A DNA stretch of 64,000 bases from an uncultured Clostridia bacterium. Lineage in GTDB: Bacteria > Bacillota > Clostridia > Oscillospirales > Ruminococcaceae. The notes beneath the pieces were generated by a model. That model was not told the origin of the DNA and did not search any database. It saw only the letters and a list, made by a program, of their open reading frames with translations. The DNA lies in NCBI GenBank assembly GCA_947624675.1, contig CANQLI010000001.1, positions 124,001 to 188,000 on the forward strand, given 5' to 3'. The first letter of the stretch is position 1. Every line of letters starts with the position of its first letter. Shown here one piece after another: positions 9,088 to 16,613 of the stretch. The position numbers were made by a program, and so were the translations under genes.

Positions 9088-9274
9088 ACCCTCCTTTAAA
9101 AAAGAAAAATGCCCCTTTAATTAAAAGGGGACATAGTAATACTCGGCAATATACGGTTTAACAAAACCATATATTTTAAAAATATGGATTATCCCCTTTA
9201 GATTGGCACTAAGCCTTTCTGTCGGCAGCTAAATTTTAAAACTTTGCTTGCGGTCAAAATCTTTTTCCGCTTAC
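9088..9274 (-). ncRNA. Structured leader / candidate riboswitch of the hyd operon
   Basis: The transcript from the promoter at 9281-9309 has about 190 nt before the first gene. It ends in a terminator-like hairpin: CCCCTTT (9124-9130) pairs with AAAGGGG (9112-9118), followed by a T-rich tract (9098-9110) and then the ribosome site. An identical AAAGGGG at 9193-9199 upstream could pair with the same CCCCTTT, so two folds exclude each other as in an attenuator. A GCGG/CCGC stem-loop lies near the 5' end. I do not recognise a known riboswitch class or a T-box. The role is inferred from pairing only. Confidence 0.5.
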
Positions 9275-9280
9275 AATTAC

Positions 9281-9309
9281 ATTTTAACATTTCGAGTGAA
9301 GTTTGTCAA
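9281..9309 (-). promoter_or_regulatory. Promoter of the hyd maturation operon
   Basis: TTGACA at 9304-9309 and TAAAAT at 9281-9286 on the minus strand with a 17-bp spacer. It overlaps the last codons of the DUF5662 gene. Confidence 0.75.
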
Positions 9310-9868
9310 TAAGATCTGACATATATTTATAACTCTCCGGCGGTGCAGATTTATCCAATCGCCTTATATAACTAAAAGTAAAATCCTCACCCTTATATTT
9401 CAACATTAAAAGAAGATACTCAAGCATATCGCTTGTTCTCTTGTGTATCATTCTTGTATTTCTACTTTTTTCAAAATACATAAGCGCGCTTGAATCATCA
9501 TATTTGTCGCCCATATATATTTTACTCGCGGCAACTCTGTCACAAAACATTTCTATTACATATTTTGTTGGCATCGGCGCGCCTTCGATTTTTCTGGTTT
9601 TCGGATTATAGTCGGTCCAATGCTCAAAATGGTGCTTGTTTATTCCCTTATGATGGATCCAAGCCTTTGAATAGCCATATGCCTCACGCTCACCTTCATT
9701 AGGGCTTCTGCTGCCCTGATAAAATCTTGCTCCTGCGATAAATTCTGTGGGGGTGTATTTTGAAAGGTCGTGCAAAAGCCCCCTTAACGGTATCCCCGCT
9801 TTAAAGCAATTTTTAATCACCTGATGTCTGTGGCGTGTTATAGTCAAAAAATGGTTTATTATCTGCAT
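9284..9868 (-). CDS. DUF5662 family protein
   Basis: A 194-residue cytoplasmic protein matching the conserved DUF5662 pattern as I remember it. It has an N-terminal His-rich segment (TRHRHQVIKNCFKAGI), then LLHDLSKYTPTEF near residue 38 and the WIHHKGINKHHFEHW stretch near 69. The HD-like LHDLSKY and histidine clusters suggest a metal-dependent phosphohydrolase fold, but no reaction is established. ATG 9868 has GGAGG 7 nt upstream. Upstream in-frame starts are rejected because that segment contains the adhesin gene's terminator. Its end carries the hyd promoter. Confidence 0.75.
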   Translation of the reverse strand: MQIINHFLTITRHRHQVIKNCFKAGIPLRGLLHDLSKYTPTEFIAGARFYQGSRSPNEGEREAYGYSKAWIHHKGINKHHFEHWTDYNPKTRKIEGAPMPTKYVIEMFCDRVAASKIYMGDKYDDSSALMYFEKSRNTRMIHKRTSDMLEYLLLMLKYKGEDFTFSYIRRLDKSAPPESYKYMSDLIDKLHSKC

Positions 9869-9925
9869 TATTGCCTCCGAAAAACACTTTGTAAAATTAG
9901 TATACCATATAATCAAAGCATTGTA

Positions 9926-9963
9926 AACACAAAAATACTGCCCCGAAATCATCGGGACAGTAT
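9926..9963 (-). terminator. Terminator of the giant adhesin gene
   Basis: On the minus strand a stem of ATACTGTCCCGA with TCGGGGCAGTAT, followed by TTTTTGTG. It lies 40-80 nt past the adhesin stop codon. Confidence 0.8.
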
Positions 9964-10004
9964 CATTACTTATTTGTGTCGCTAACAACAATCGTTACAG
10001 GCTT

Positions 10005-13000
10005 TTACTTATCGTCTTTTCTTTTTCTCTTTAAGATAGCTACTGCACCGATCGTTGATATTAGTGCAAACATTGAAAGCGAAACCTCGGTCATCGCGCC
10101 GGTATTTACACTTGCTCCGAGCACTAACCTTCTTCGTGCTTCAATAAGCTCCTCCAAAACAGCCTTTATCTCGTTTTCGTCACCAGCTGCAAGAACCCTC
10201 TTTGCTCTTTCAAGAACTTCTATGTAAGCAGCCCAACTCTCCGGAGTATAGTCGCTTTCATTGAGTTCCTCAGACACATACCTTACAAGCTCATCTCTCG
10301 GATTCGTTGTTACCACCGGTGTGGTCGTCTGTGGAACTGTTGTAGTGGTTGTCGTAGTTGTTGTAGCCTCGGTTGTAGCTTCAGTCGTTGCCTCAGTCGT
10401 AACTTCAGTAGTTGCCTCGGTTGTAGCCTCAGTTGTGGCTTCAGTTGTTTCCTCAGTAGTTGCTTCGGTTGTGGCCTCAGTCGTAGCCTCAGTTGTGGCT
10501 TCGGTTGTAGCCTCAGTTGTTGCTTCGGTTGTGGCCTCAGTCGTAGCCTCAGTTGTGGCTTCGGTTGTAGCCTCAGTTGTTGCTTCGGTTGTAGCTTCAG
10601 TTGTTGCTTCAGTAGTTGCCTCAGTCGTGGTTTCGGTAGTTGCTTCAGTTGTGGCTTCGGTTGTTGCCTCAGTCGTGGCTTCAGTCGTAGCTTCGGTTGT
10701 TGCCTCAGTTGTAGCCTCAGTTGTAGCTTCGGTAGTTGCCTCGGTTGTTGCTTCGGTCGTAGTCGGTATAAGCTTATCGTCTATGATAAGTACATTGTTC
10801 TCGTCTACGCTTGCGTCATCTCCACTTACTACTGTTACCTTTCCTTCTTCGTCAACTGTGAATTCAGTTTCTGTCGCTGTTTCGTATCCGTCAGGTGTTA
10901 TAGTTTCCTTTAAGGTGTACTTCTCTCCAGGGATTATGCCCTCTATCGTGTGCTTTTCTCCCTTCTTTGAAGTCCACTTGTCAACTTCGTTTCCGTCCTT
11001 GTCGTATACCGTAAGCTCTGCGTTCTCTACCTCTTCACTGTTGGTTACATCCCACTTGTCGATCGTTACATTCGTTACGCTGTTCTTTGCAGCTATCTCT
11101 ACTGCCGTGTCCTTTGTATAGGTAAAGCTTCCATCTGCCGATGCTTTTCCGTTTACTTCTACTGTCAGCTTGTAACCCTTTGCGTCCTTCTCGACAAGCT
11201 TATATGTCTCACCGTCTTTATATTTCTTTCCGTCAAGTGTTATCTCGCTTCCCTGTGCTACTGTTACTCTGTCGATAACACTTCCTTTGTTATCGGTGAT
11301 CTCAAACTCAAATTCTACATCAGGATCAGTTGTCTGCTCAATTCCGTCCTTTATGACCTTCTTTGTGAGTTTGATTCCCTCGTATTCAGTATTTGTAGCT
11401 GTGAACAGTATATCCTTTGCATACTTGTCATATGTAAACTCATACTCGCTCTTGCCATCGTCAAACGCTACATCGTATCCTTCTGCACCTGTTTCATAGA
11501 TTACATACTTCACTCCATCGGTAAGACCTTTGATCTCCTTAGTCTGACCGTCCTTAAGCGTCAGTGTTGTAACTGCCTCAAGCTTGTTTGAAGCTTCTGC
11601 TATTACAAAGCTAAACTCCTTATCCGTCTCTTTTCCTTCTACGACCTTCTTAAGTGATGGGTTATAGGTCGGTTCAGTAGTCGGTTCTTCCGTTGGTTCA
11701 GTTGTGGCTTCGGTAGTTGCCTCAGTTGTTGCCTCAGTCGTAGCTTCGGTAGTTGCCTCAGTTGTGGCTTCGGTTGTAGCTTCAGTCGTTGCCTCGGTCG
11801 TAGCCTCAGTCGTAGTCGGTATAAGCTTATCGTCTATGATAAGTACATTGTTTTCGTCTACGCTTGCGTCATCTCCACTTACTACTGTTACCTTTCCTTC
11901 TTCGTCAACTGTGAATTCAGTTTCTGTCGCTGTTTCGTATCCGTCAGGTGTTATAGTTTCCTTTAAGGTGTACTTCTCTCCAGGGATTATGCCCTCTATC
12001 GTGTGCTTTTCTCCCTTCTTTGAAGTCCACTTGTCAACTTCGTTTCCGTCCTTGTCGTATACCGTAAGCTCTGCGTTCTCTACCTCTTCACTGTTGGTTA
12101 CATCCCACTTGTCGATCGTTACATTCGTTACGCTGTTCTTTGCAGCTATCTCTACTGCCGTGTCCTTTGTATAGGTAAAGCTTCCATCTGCCGATGCTTT
12201 TCCGTTTACTTCTACTGTCAGCTTGTAACCCTTTGCGTCCTTCTCGACAAGCTTATATGTCTCACCGTCTTTATATTTCTTTCCGTCAAGTGTTATCTCG
12301 CTTCCCTGTGCTACTGTTACTCTGTCGATAACACTTCCTTTGTTATCGGTGATCTCAAACTCAAATTCTACATCAGGATCAGTTGTCTGCTCAATTCCGT
12401 CCTTTATGACCTTCTTTGTGAGTTTGATTCCCTCGTATTCAGTATTTGTAGCTGTGAACAGTATATCCTTTGCATACTTGTCGTATGTAAACTCATACTC
12501 GCTCTTGCCATCGTCAAACGCTACATCGTATCCTTCTGCGCCTGTTTCATAGATTACATACTTCACTCCATCGGTAAGACCTTTGATTTCCTCAGTCTGA
12601 CCGTCTTTAAGCGTCAGTGTTGTAACTGCCTCAAGCTTGTTTGAAGCTTCTGCTATTACAAAGCTAAACTCCCTATCTGTCTCTTTACCTTCTACGACCT
12701 TCTTGAGCGATGGGTTATAGGTCTGCTTTTGCTTATCAACCATTGTGATTGTCGCTTCTTTATTGCTTATACCATCACCGTCAACAAGCTCACCGTTCTT
12801 GACCTCAAACGGTATTTCCTCAGCGGTTTCATATCCATCAGGAGTCTCCGATTCTACAAGAGTGTACTTGCCGTCCTCAAGATTTACACTCCAAGGCTGA
12901 CCGTTTGTAACAGTTTCAAGAACAACTTTACCACCGGCATCCTTGATTTGCAGCTTTGCACCTGACACAGGTTTTCCGTTTTCATCGACTTTGTTTACAC

Positions 13001-16000
13001 TTAACTTTATCTTGCTGTTTTCAATACTTACAATATCACCATACAAAACCTTTGTATATTCATCGCTATCCGAATTAAACGAGAAGTAATGCTTAGTGGT
13101 ATCAAGTACATATCCTTGAGGAGCTTTTGTCTCTACAATATAATAAACTCCATCTGTTAAATAAATATCCCCGCTTTGTGTTACCTTAGCCTTACCTGTC
13201 TGATCGGTAGTTACCGTTGTAACTTTAGTTTCGACATCACCGTCAACTTTATATACATCAAATGTAGCTCCAGAAAGTACATTTTCAATGTCTTCTTCAT
13301 CATATTTAAGTATTATGAATTCAGGAGTAACTCCGCTTGCACTTCCGCCACTTGCCTGGAACTGAACGCTGTCATCGGTCTCCTTTTTGGAGCTGTCATA
13401 GCCCTCGATCCAAGCAACATTTTTGAAAGACACTGTTTCTCCGTTTTTACCGCGGAAAACAACATCATATTCTATTATTACTGCGGTTGAATCGGGAACG
13501 GTTACAGAAAGTAACTTTTTGTCTGTGTCATATTTCTTTTTAATAGAAATGTCTGTTTTGGCGCTGTCGCCTTTAGCATAAACCTTTATAGATTCCAAAT
13601 CCAAAGACATACCCGGCATAAGCTGATCCTTAACGACTATTTCGTCGTTATCCGACAGATCCGCGCCTACCGTATTTACCTCAAGCCTATAAGTACCTTT
13701 ATATCCGTTGCTCTCAGAAGGATCCTTGCCCCAATCCTGAGTTTTATTACCTAACAAGTTCTTGCTGAGTATCTTCGGTTCAAATTCGTGAGTGATCTCA
13801 CCGCTTCCAAGCTCTTTATTTCCCTGAGAAACTGTAGCCTTATTCGGGAGAGATACATTTCCGTCTTTTATATACTCTTTTTTGAGTCTTAAAGTATATC
13901 TAAGATCAAAAATCATTTGCACATTTTCAGGAGCAATTTCTGGAGTTGTTATCTTATAACCTATAAGCTTTCCGCTGCCATCCTTTACCTCCTGAATGTC
14001 AGTCACTTTGACCATATTGGAGTTCGGATTGTCGCCGCCTTCCCATAGTTCCCAGTCACCATTTCCCCAGATCAAGCAAACAGTATCAGTTACAAGTTCA
14101 AATTTATCTGTGTCAAACAGGTCTGTTATTACAAACGGCTCAGTTCCTAATCTCGCAGCTTTATCTCCGTTTATCCTTATAGCGTATCTGACTTCTGTAC
14201 CTGACTCATCGTCATATACTTCATTTACATTGCCGTGTCTATAAACTGTCGGATTATCAAGCTTTTGAACCTTTACATCTTTTTCTTCTCTCTTTTGAAC
14301 ATATCCGGTTGCACTAGACTGATCAACCTTTTCGCCCTGATGAGAGTAAACATTGTTAACAGCCTGAGCCGTATTGCCGGACTCAACATAATTCCTTACT
14401 TCCTGAGGGATCTGTGTCTTATACTCAACGGTTATAACATACTTTGTATACTTGCCGTTAAGCGTTGACGCTTTAGCATCATCACCGTTAAAGTATACAT
14501 AAAACTTTCCGTTGTCTTCTTTTAAAGTGTAAGGTACTTCTATAACCTTATCTTCTGTATTTTTCCAGCCGTTTTCACTTGTAGGTTCAACCTTTTGAGT
14601 TGCCGTAACACTAACCTTTAACGAATCACTGATAAGCTTATCGGTATACTGTTTACCGTTGATGGTGAATGTCTCAAGCGCATCTTCTAAATAATAAGGA
14701 ATATTATCCAATTCGCCGGGGTTATTGACCGTAGCGGTTATTTTCCAGCCGAAATCGTTCCAACTGTCGCCAACAACAGTATTTTCCTTCTTTAACGAAG
14801 TTTCAATCTGTTGACCTACTATTCCTCCGGCGCTTCCGCTACCCTTATGTCCGTCATAGTCAGCGTCATTTGTAACTCTTCCATCAGATCCTACCTTAGA
14901 GGTATCTACGCTTGTTTTGTATTCAAACTCATAAGCTGCCTTTTCAGCATCTGCAGGGAATGTATAAGTGAACGATCTGCTGTCTGTTCCCATTGTAAGA
15001 TTCTTATCTGTCCATTCAATCGTCTGCGGCGGTTCAATTCTGTTTCCGCTTTCGTCAAGCTTATACAGTTTGATCGGTGTATCCTTGTCATAAGTAAGCG
15101 CATCCGACTTTAGTGTGTCTGTAAAGGTCTTTTCTTTTACATCATAATAACCGTCACCGTTTATTTTTACCTTCCATGTAACGGTGCTGCTGTCCTTGTC
15201 ATAGCTTCCGCTTTTTGACAGCCAATTATATTCTACATGATGACTCCAGTCAGGATAAGCGTTCTTCTGCTCGACCTGAACCTCCTGATTGTTATTGCCC
15301 TTATCTTGGAAGTGTCCGTATAATTTATTTGAAACATACTGAACAGATCCGTTAGCATTGTAAAAGCCCTCGTCTGTTACCTTAGCCTTATATTTTATAG
15401 TGTATTTATCGCCCTCGGACATCTCATTTATCTGAATGACATATTTAGAGCTATCACCGCTATTTCCATCAGAATAAATAGAGAAAAGGCTACGGTCACT
15501 TACAACCTGACCATCTTTATCGGTAATTGTAAAAGCATCAAAAATATCTCCGCCGTTTTCATCAACCAATGCAAGATATTTCTCCATTTCATCAGTTAAA
15601 ACGACATTAGCTACATCACCGTATTTAGCTTCTACTGTGATTTCATAAGAAAGCTCGTGAGTATTTTTATCATAATCGGTGACTTTCTTATCGACATTAA
15701 GTTCAGCGCTGTTATCAAATGTAACATCAATAATAATATCGTCGCTAAACTTTAATTTATCCTTTGACGCTGACGCATCCTTACTAAATTCTGCGTTAAA
15801 GAAGAAATCAGCGTTGATTATTGCATTATTTGGATCTCTCAAGTATTCATCTTTAAATTTAATAGTAAGATTTCCGTCAGTATCGATTTCATAAGTAGCT
15901 GCTACTCTGTCACCGTCATTTATCTCGCCGGTTTCAGGGTTCTGAAGCTTCAATAAGCCCGGAAGCTTATATGTAAGCACTCCGTCATCCGGAAACTGCG

Positions 16001-16265
16001 GGGTTGGATTTCCTTCGCCAAATTCTACTTTAAATTTATACTTTCCGCCCGCTCTTACAGACACATCGCCCTCATCATACGGCTTATCCGTCGGTTTACC
16101 GGAAGCATCGTTCTGGTACACCGTGACATGCTTAATAAACGGTGTGAGATCAGAGCCTCCGTCTTCCGCAAACACAGTTGTCGCAAATGAAGACAAAGCT
16201 GTAGTAGCAGAAACTGCACACGCCAACAAAACTGCGGCAGCTCTTCTGAACAAACCCTTTTTCAT
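10005..16265 (-). CDS. Giant SpaA/Cna-B-type cell-surface adhesin with TTEA repeats
   Basis: A 2086-residue secreted surface protein, probably a wall-attached adhesin. It has a signal peptide (residues 1 to about 33) and several isopeptide-type Ig-like domains (about 40-1000). A SpaA-like prealbumin domain and a Cna-B domain follow (about 1000-1180). Two nearly identical blocks of about 300 residues come next, each ending in a TTEA-repeat linker: a short one after block 1 and a long one of about 35 units after block 2. A FIVAR-like helical module (YTPESWAAYIEVLERAK) and an anchor (SVNTG, hydrophobic helix, RKRKDDK) close the protein. GGAGG lies 9 nt before ATG 16265. It is monocistronic with its own promoter and terminator. 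No classic LPXTG is present. The ligand is unknown. Confidence 0.88.
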   Translation of the reverse strand: MKKGLFRRAAAVLLACAVSATTALSSFATTVFAEDGGSDLTPFIKHVTVYQNDASGKPTDKPYDEGDVSVRAGGKYKFKVEFGEGNPTPQFPDDGVLTYKLPGLLKLQNPETGEINDGDRVAATYEIDTDGNLTIKFKDEYLRDPNNAIINADFFFNAEFSKDASASKDKLKFSDDIIIDVTFDNSAELNVDKKVTDYDKNTHELSYEITVEAKYGDVANVVLTDEMEKYLALVDENGGDIFDAFTITDKDGQVVSDRSLFSIYSDGNSGDSSKYVIQINEMSEGDKYTIKYKAKVTDEGFYNANGSVQYVSNKLYGHFQDKGNNNQEVQVEQKNAYPDWSHHVEYNWLSKSGSYDKDSSTVTWKVKINGDGYYDVKEKTFTDTLKSDALTYDKDTPIKLYKLDESGNRIEPPQTIEWTDKNLTMGTDSRSFTYTFPADAEKAAYEFEYKTSVDTSKVGSDGRVTNDADYDGHKGSGSAGGIVGQQIETSLKKENTVVGDSWNDFGWKITATVNNPGELDNIPYYLEDALETFTINGKQYTDKLISDSLKVSVTATQKVEPTSENGWKNTEDKVIEVPYTLKEDNGKFYVYFNGDDAKASTLNGKYTKYVITVEYKTQIPQEVRNYVESGNTAQAVNNVYSHQGEKVDQSSATGYVQKREEKDVKVQKLDNPTVYRHGNVNEVYDDESGTEVRYAIRINGDKAARLGTEPFVITDLFDTDKFELVTDTVCLIWGNGDWELWEGGDNPNSNMVKVTDIQEVKDGSGKLIGYKITTPEIAPENVQMIFDLRYTLRLKKEYIKDGNVSLPNKATVSQGNKELGSGEITHEFEPKILSKNLLGNKTQDWGKDPSESNGYKGTYRLEVNTVGADLSDNDEIVVKDQLMPGMSLDLESIKVYAKGDSAKTDISIKKKYDTDKKLLSVTVPDSTAVIIEYDVVFRGKNGETVSFKNVAWIEGYDSSKKETDDSVQFQASGGSASGVTPEFIILKYDEEDIENVLSGATFDVYKVDGDVETKVTTVTTDQTGKAKVTQSGDIYLTDGVYYIVETKAPQGYVLDTTKHYFSFNSDSDEYTKVLYGDIVSIENSKIKLSVNKVDENGKPVSGAKLQIKDAGGKVVLETVTNGQPWSVNLEDGKYTLVESETPDGYETAEEIPFEVKNGELVDGDGISNKEATITMVDKQKQTYNPSLKKVVEGKETDREFSFVIAEASNKLEAVTTLTLKDGQTEEIKGLTDGVKYVIYETGAEGYDVAFDDGKSEYEFTYDKYAKDILFTATNTEYEGIKLTKKVIKDGIEQTTDPDVEFEFEITDNKGSVIDRVTVAQGSEITLDGKKYKDGETYKLVEKDAKGYKLTVEVNGKASADGSFTYTKDTAVEIAAKNSVTNVTIDKWDVTNSEEVENAELTVYDKDGNEVDKWTSKKGEKHTIEGIIPGEKYTLKETITPDGYETATETEFTVDEEGKVTVVSGDDASVDENNVLIIDDKLIPTTTEATTEATTEATTEATTEATTEATTEATTEATTEATTEPTEEPTTEPTYNPSLKKVVEGKETDKEFSFVIAEASNKLEAVTTLTLKDGQTKEIKGLTDGVKYVIYETGAEGYDVAFDDGKSEYEFTYDKYAKDILFTATNTEYEGIKLTKKVIKDGIEQTTDPDVEFEFEITDNKGSVIDRVTVAQGSEITLDGKKYKDGETYKLVEKDAKGYKLTVEVNGKASADGSFTYTKDTAVEIAAKNSVTNVTIDKWDVTNSEEVENAELTVYDKDGNEVDKWTSKKGEKHTIEGIIPGEKYTLKETITPDGYETATETEFTVDEEGKVTVVSGDDASVDENNVLIIDDKLIPTTTEATTEATTEATTEATTEATTEATTEATTEATTEATTEATTETTTEATTEATTEATTEATTEATTEATTEATTEATTEATTEATTEATTEATTEATTEATTEETTEATTEATTEATTEVTTEATTEATTEATTTTTTTTTVPQTTTPVVTTNPRDELVRYVSEELNESDYTPESWAAYIEVLERAKRVLAAGDENEIKAVLEELIEARRRLVLGASVNTGAMTEVSLSMFALISTIGAVAILKRKRKDDK
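10350..10760 (-). repeat. Long TTEA-coding 12-bp tandem repeat array
   Basis: About 35 tandem 12-bp units encode Thr-Thr-Glu-Ala with rare Thr, Val or Glu substitutions. Third-codon positions vary freely (GTA/GTT/GTG/GTC on the plus strand), so units differ in DNA but not in protein. This is a flexible, probably wall-spanning linker. Confidence 0.9.
10758..11670 (-). repeat. Tandem 913-bp intragenic repeat, copy 2 in protein order
   Basis: Matches 11811-12723 at a constant 1053-bp offset with no indels and about 11 mismatches that I could count. It encodes a pilin-linker-like domain, a second Ig-like domain and a Cna-B domain. Confidence 0.93.
11701..11811 (-). repeat. Short TTEA-coding 12-bp tandem repeat array
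   Basis: About nine 12-bp units between the two 913-bp copies. They are followed toward the C-terminus by a TEPTEEPTTEP variant. Confidence 0.9.
11811..12723 (-). repeat. Tandem 913-bp intragenic repeat, copy 1 in protein order
   Basis: Partner of 10758-11670. Apart from one difference near the start, the first ~700 bp (plus-strand order) are identical and most mismatches fall in the last ~260 bp. This points to recent duplication or gene conversion. Confidence 0.93.
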
Positions 16266-16338
16266 AACTAAGTCCTCCTTAAAAGTTACATATATCTAGC
16301 AGTGCATTAAGGCACTGACCGCATAGTTACCTATTTAA

Positions 16339-16367
16339 ATGATACCACTCATTAAAAAATATTTCAA
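16339..16367 (-). promoter_or_regulatory. Promoter of the giant adhesin gene
   Basis: TTGAAA (16362-16367) and TATCAT (16339-16344) on the minus strand, 17-bp spacer. The leader contains a small CAGTGC/GCACTG stem at about 16297-16314. Confidence 0.7.
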
Positions 16368-16560
16368 TAGCGGGATGAGAAAATATTTAATTTCTACGAT
16401 TTACCCAAAACATTCAACCCGTTTTTGTATAATTTTTCATATCCTCATTTAATGCTTGTTTTTAGTATTATTTTTTAATGATGTACAAATCTAATATAGT
16501 TAAAATTTTTGCCTTGATTTCCTGTGAAGCTTTATAACTTTACAGTAGTACAAGTTTTAT

Positions 16561-16597
16561 CAAAATAAAAATCCCGGCTAAACACCGGGATTTTCAA
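16561..16597 (-). terminator. Terminator of the choice-of-anchor A gene
   Basis: AATCCCGG/CCGGGATT stem (16570-16577 with 16585-16592) followed on the minus strand by TTTATTTTG. The rest of the 16266-16613 gap holds the adhesin promoter and leader and nothing else I can identify. Confidence 0.85.
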
Positions 16598-16613
16598 TCT
16601 ACTTAATTAATCG

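Noticed and set aside
10261-11121. Long plus-strand reading frame of Val-Ala-Ser repeats
   Set aside because: It is the antisense of the TTEA-repeat part of the adhesin; 12-bp repeats keep several frames open. No ribosome site or signal peptide.
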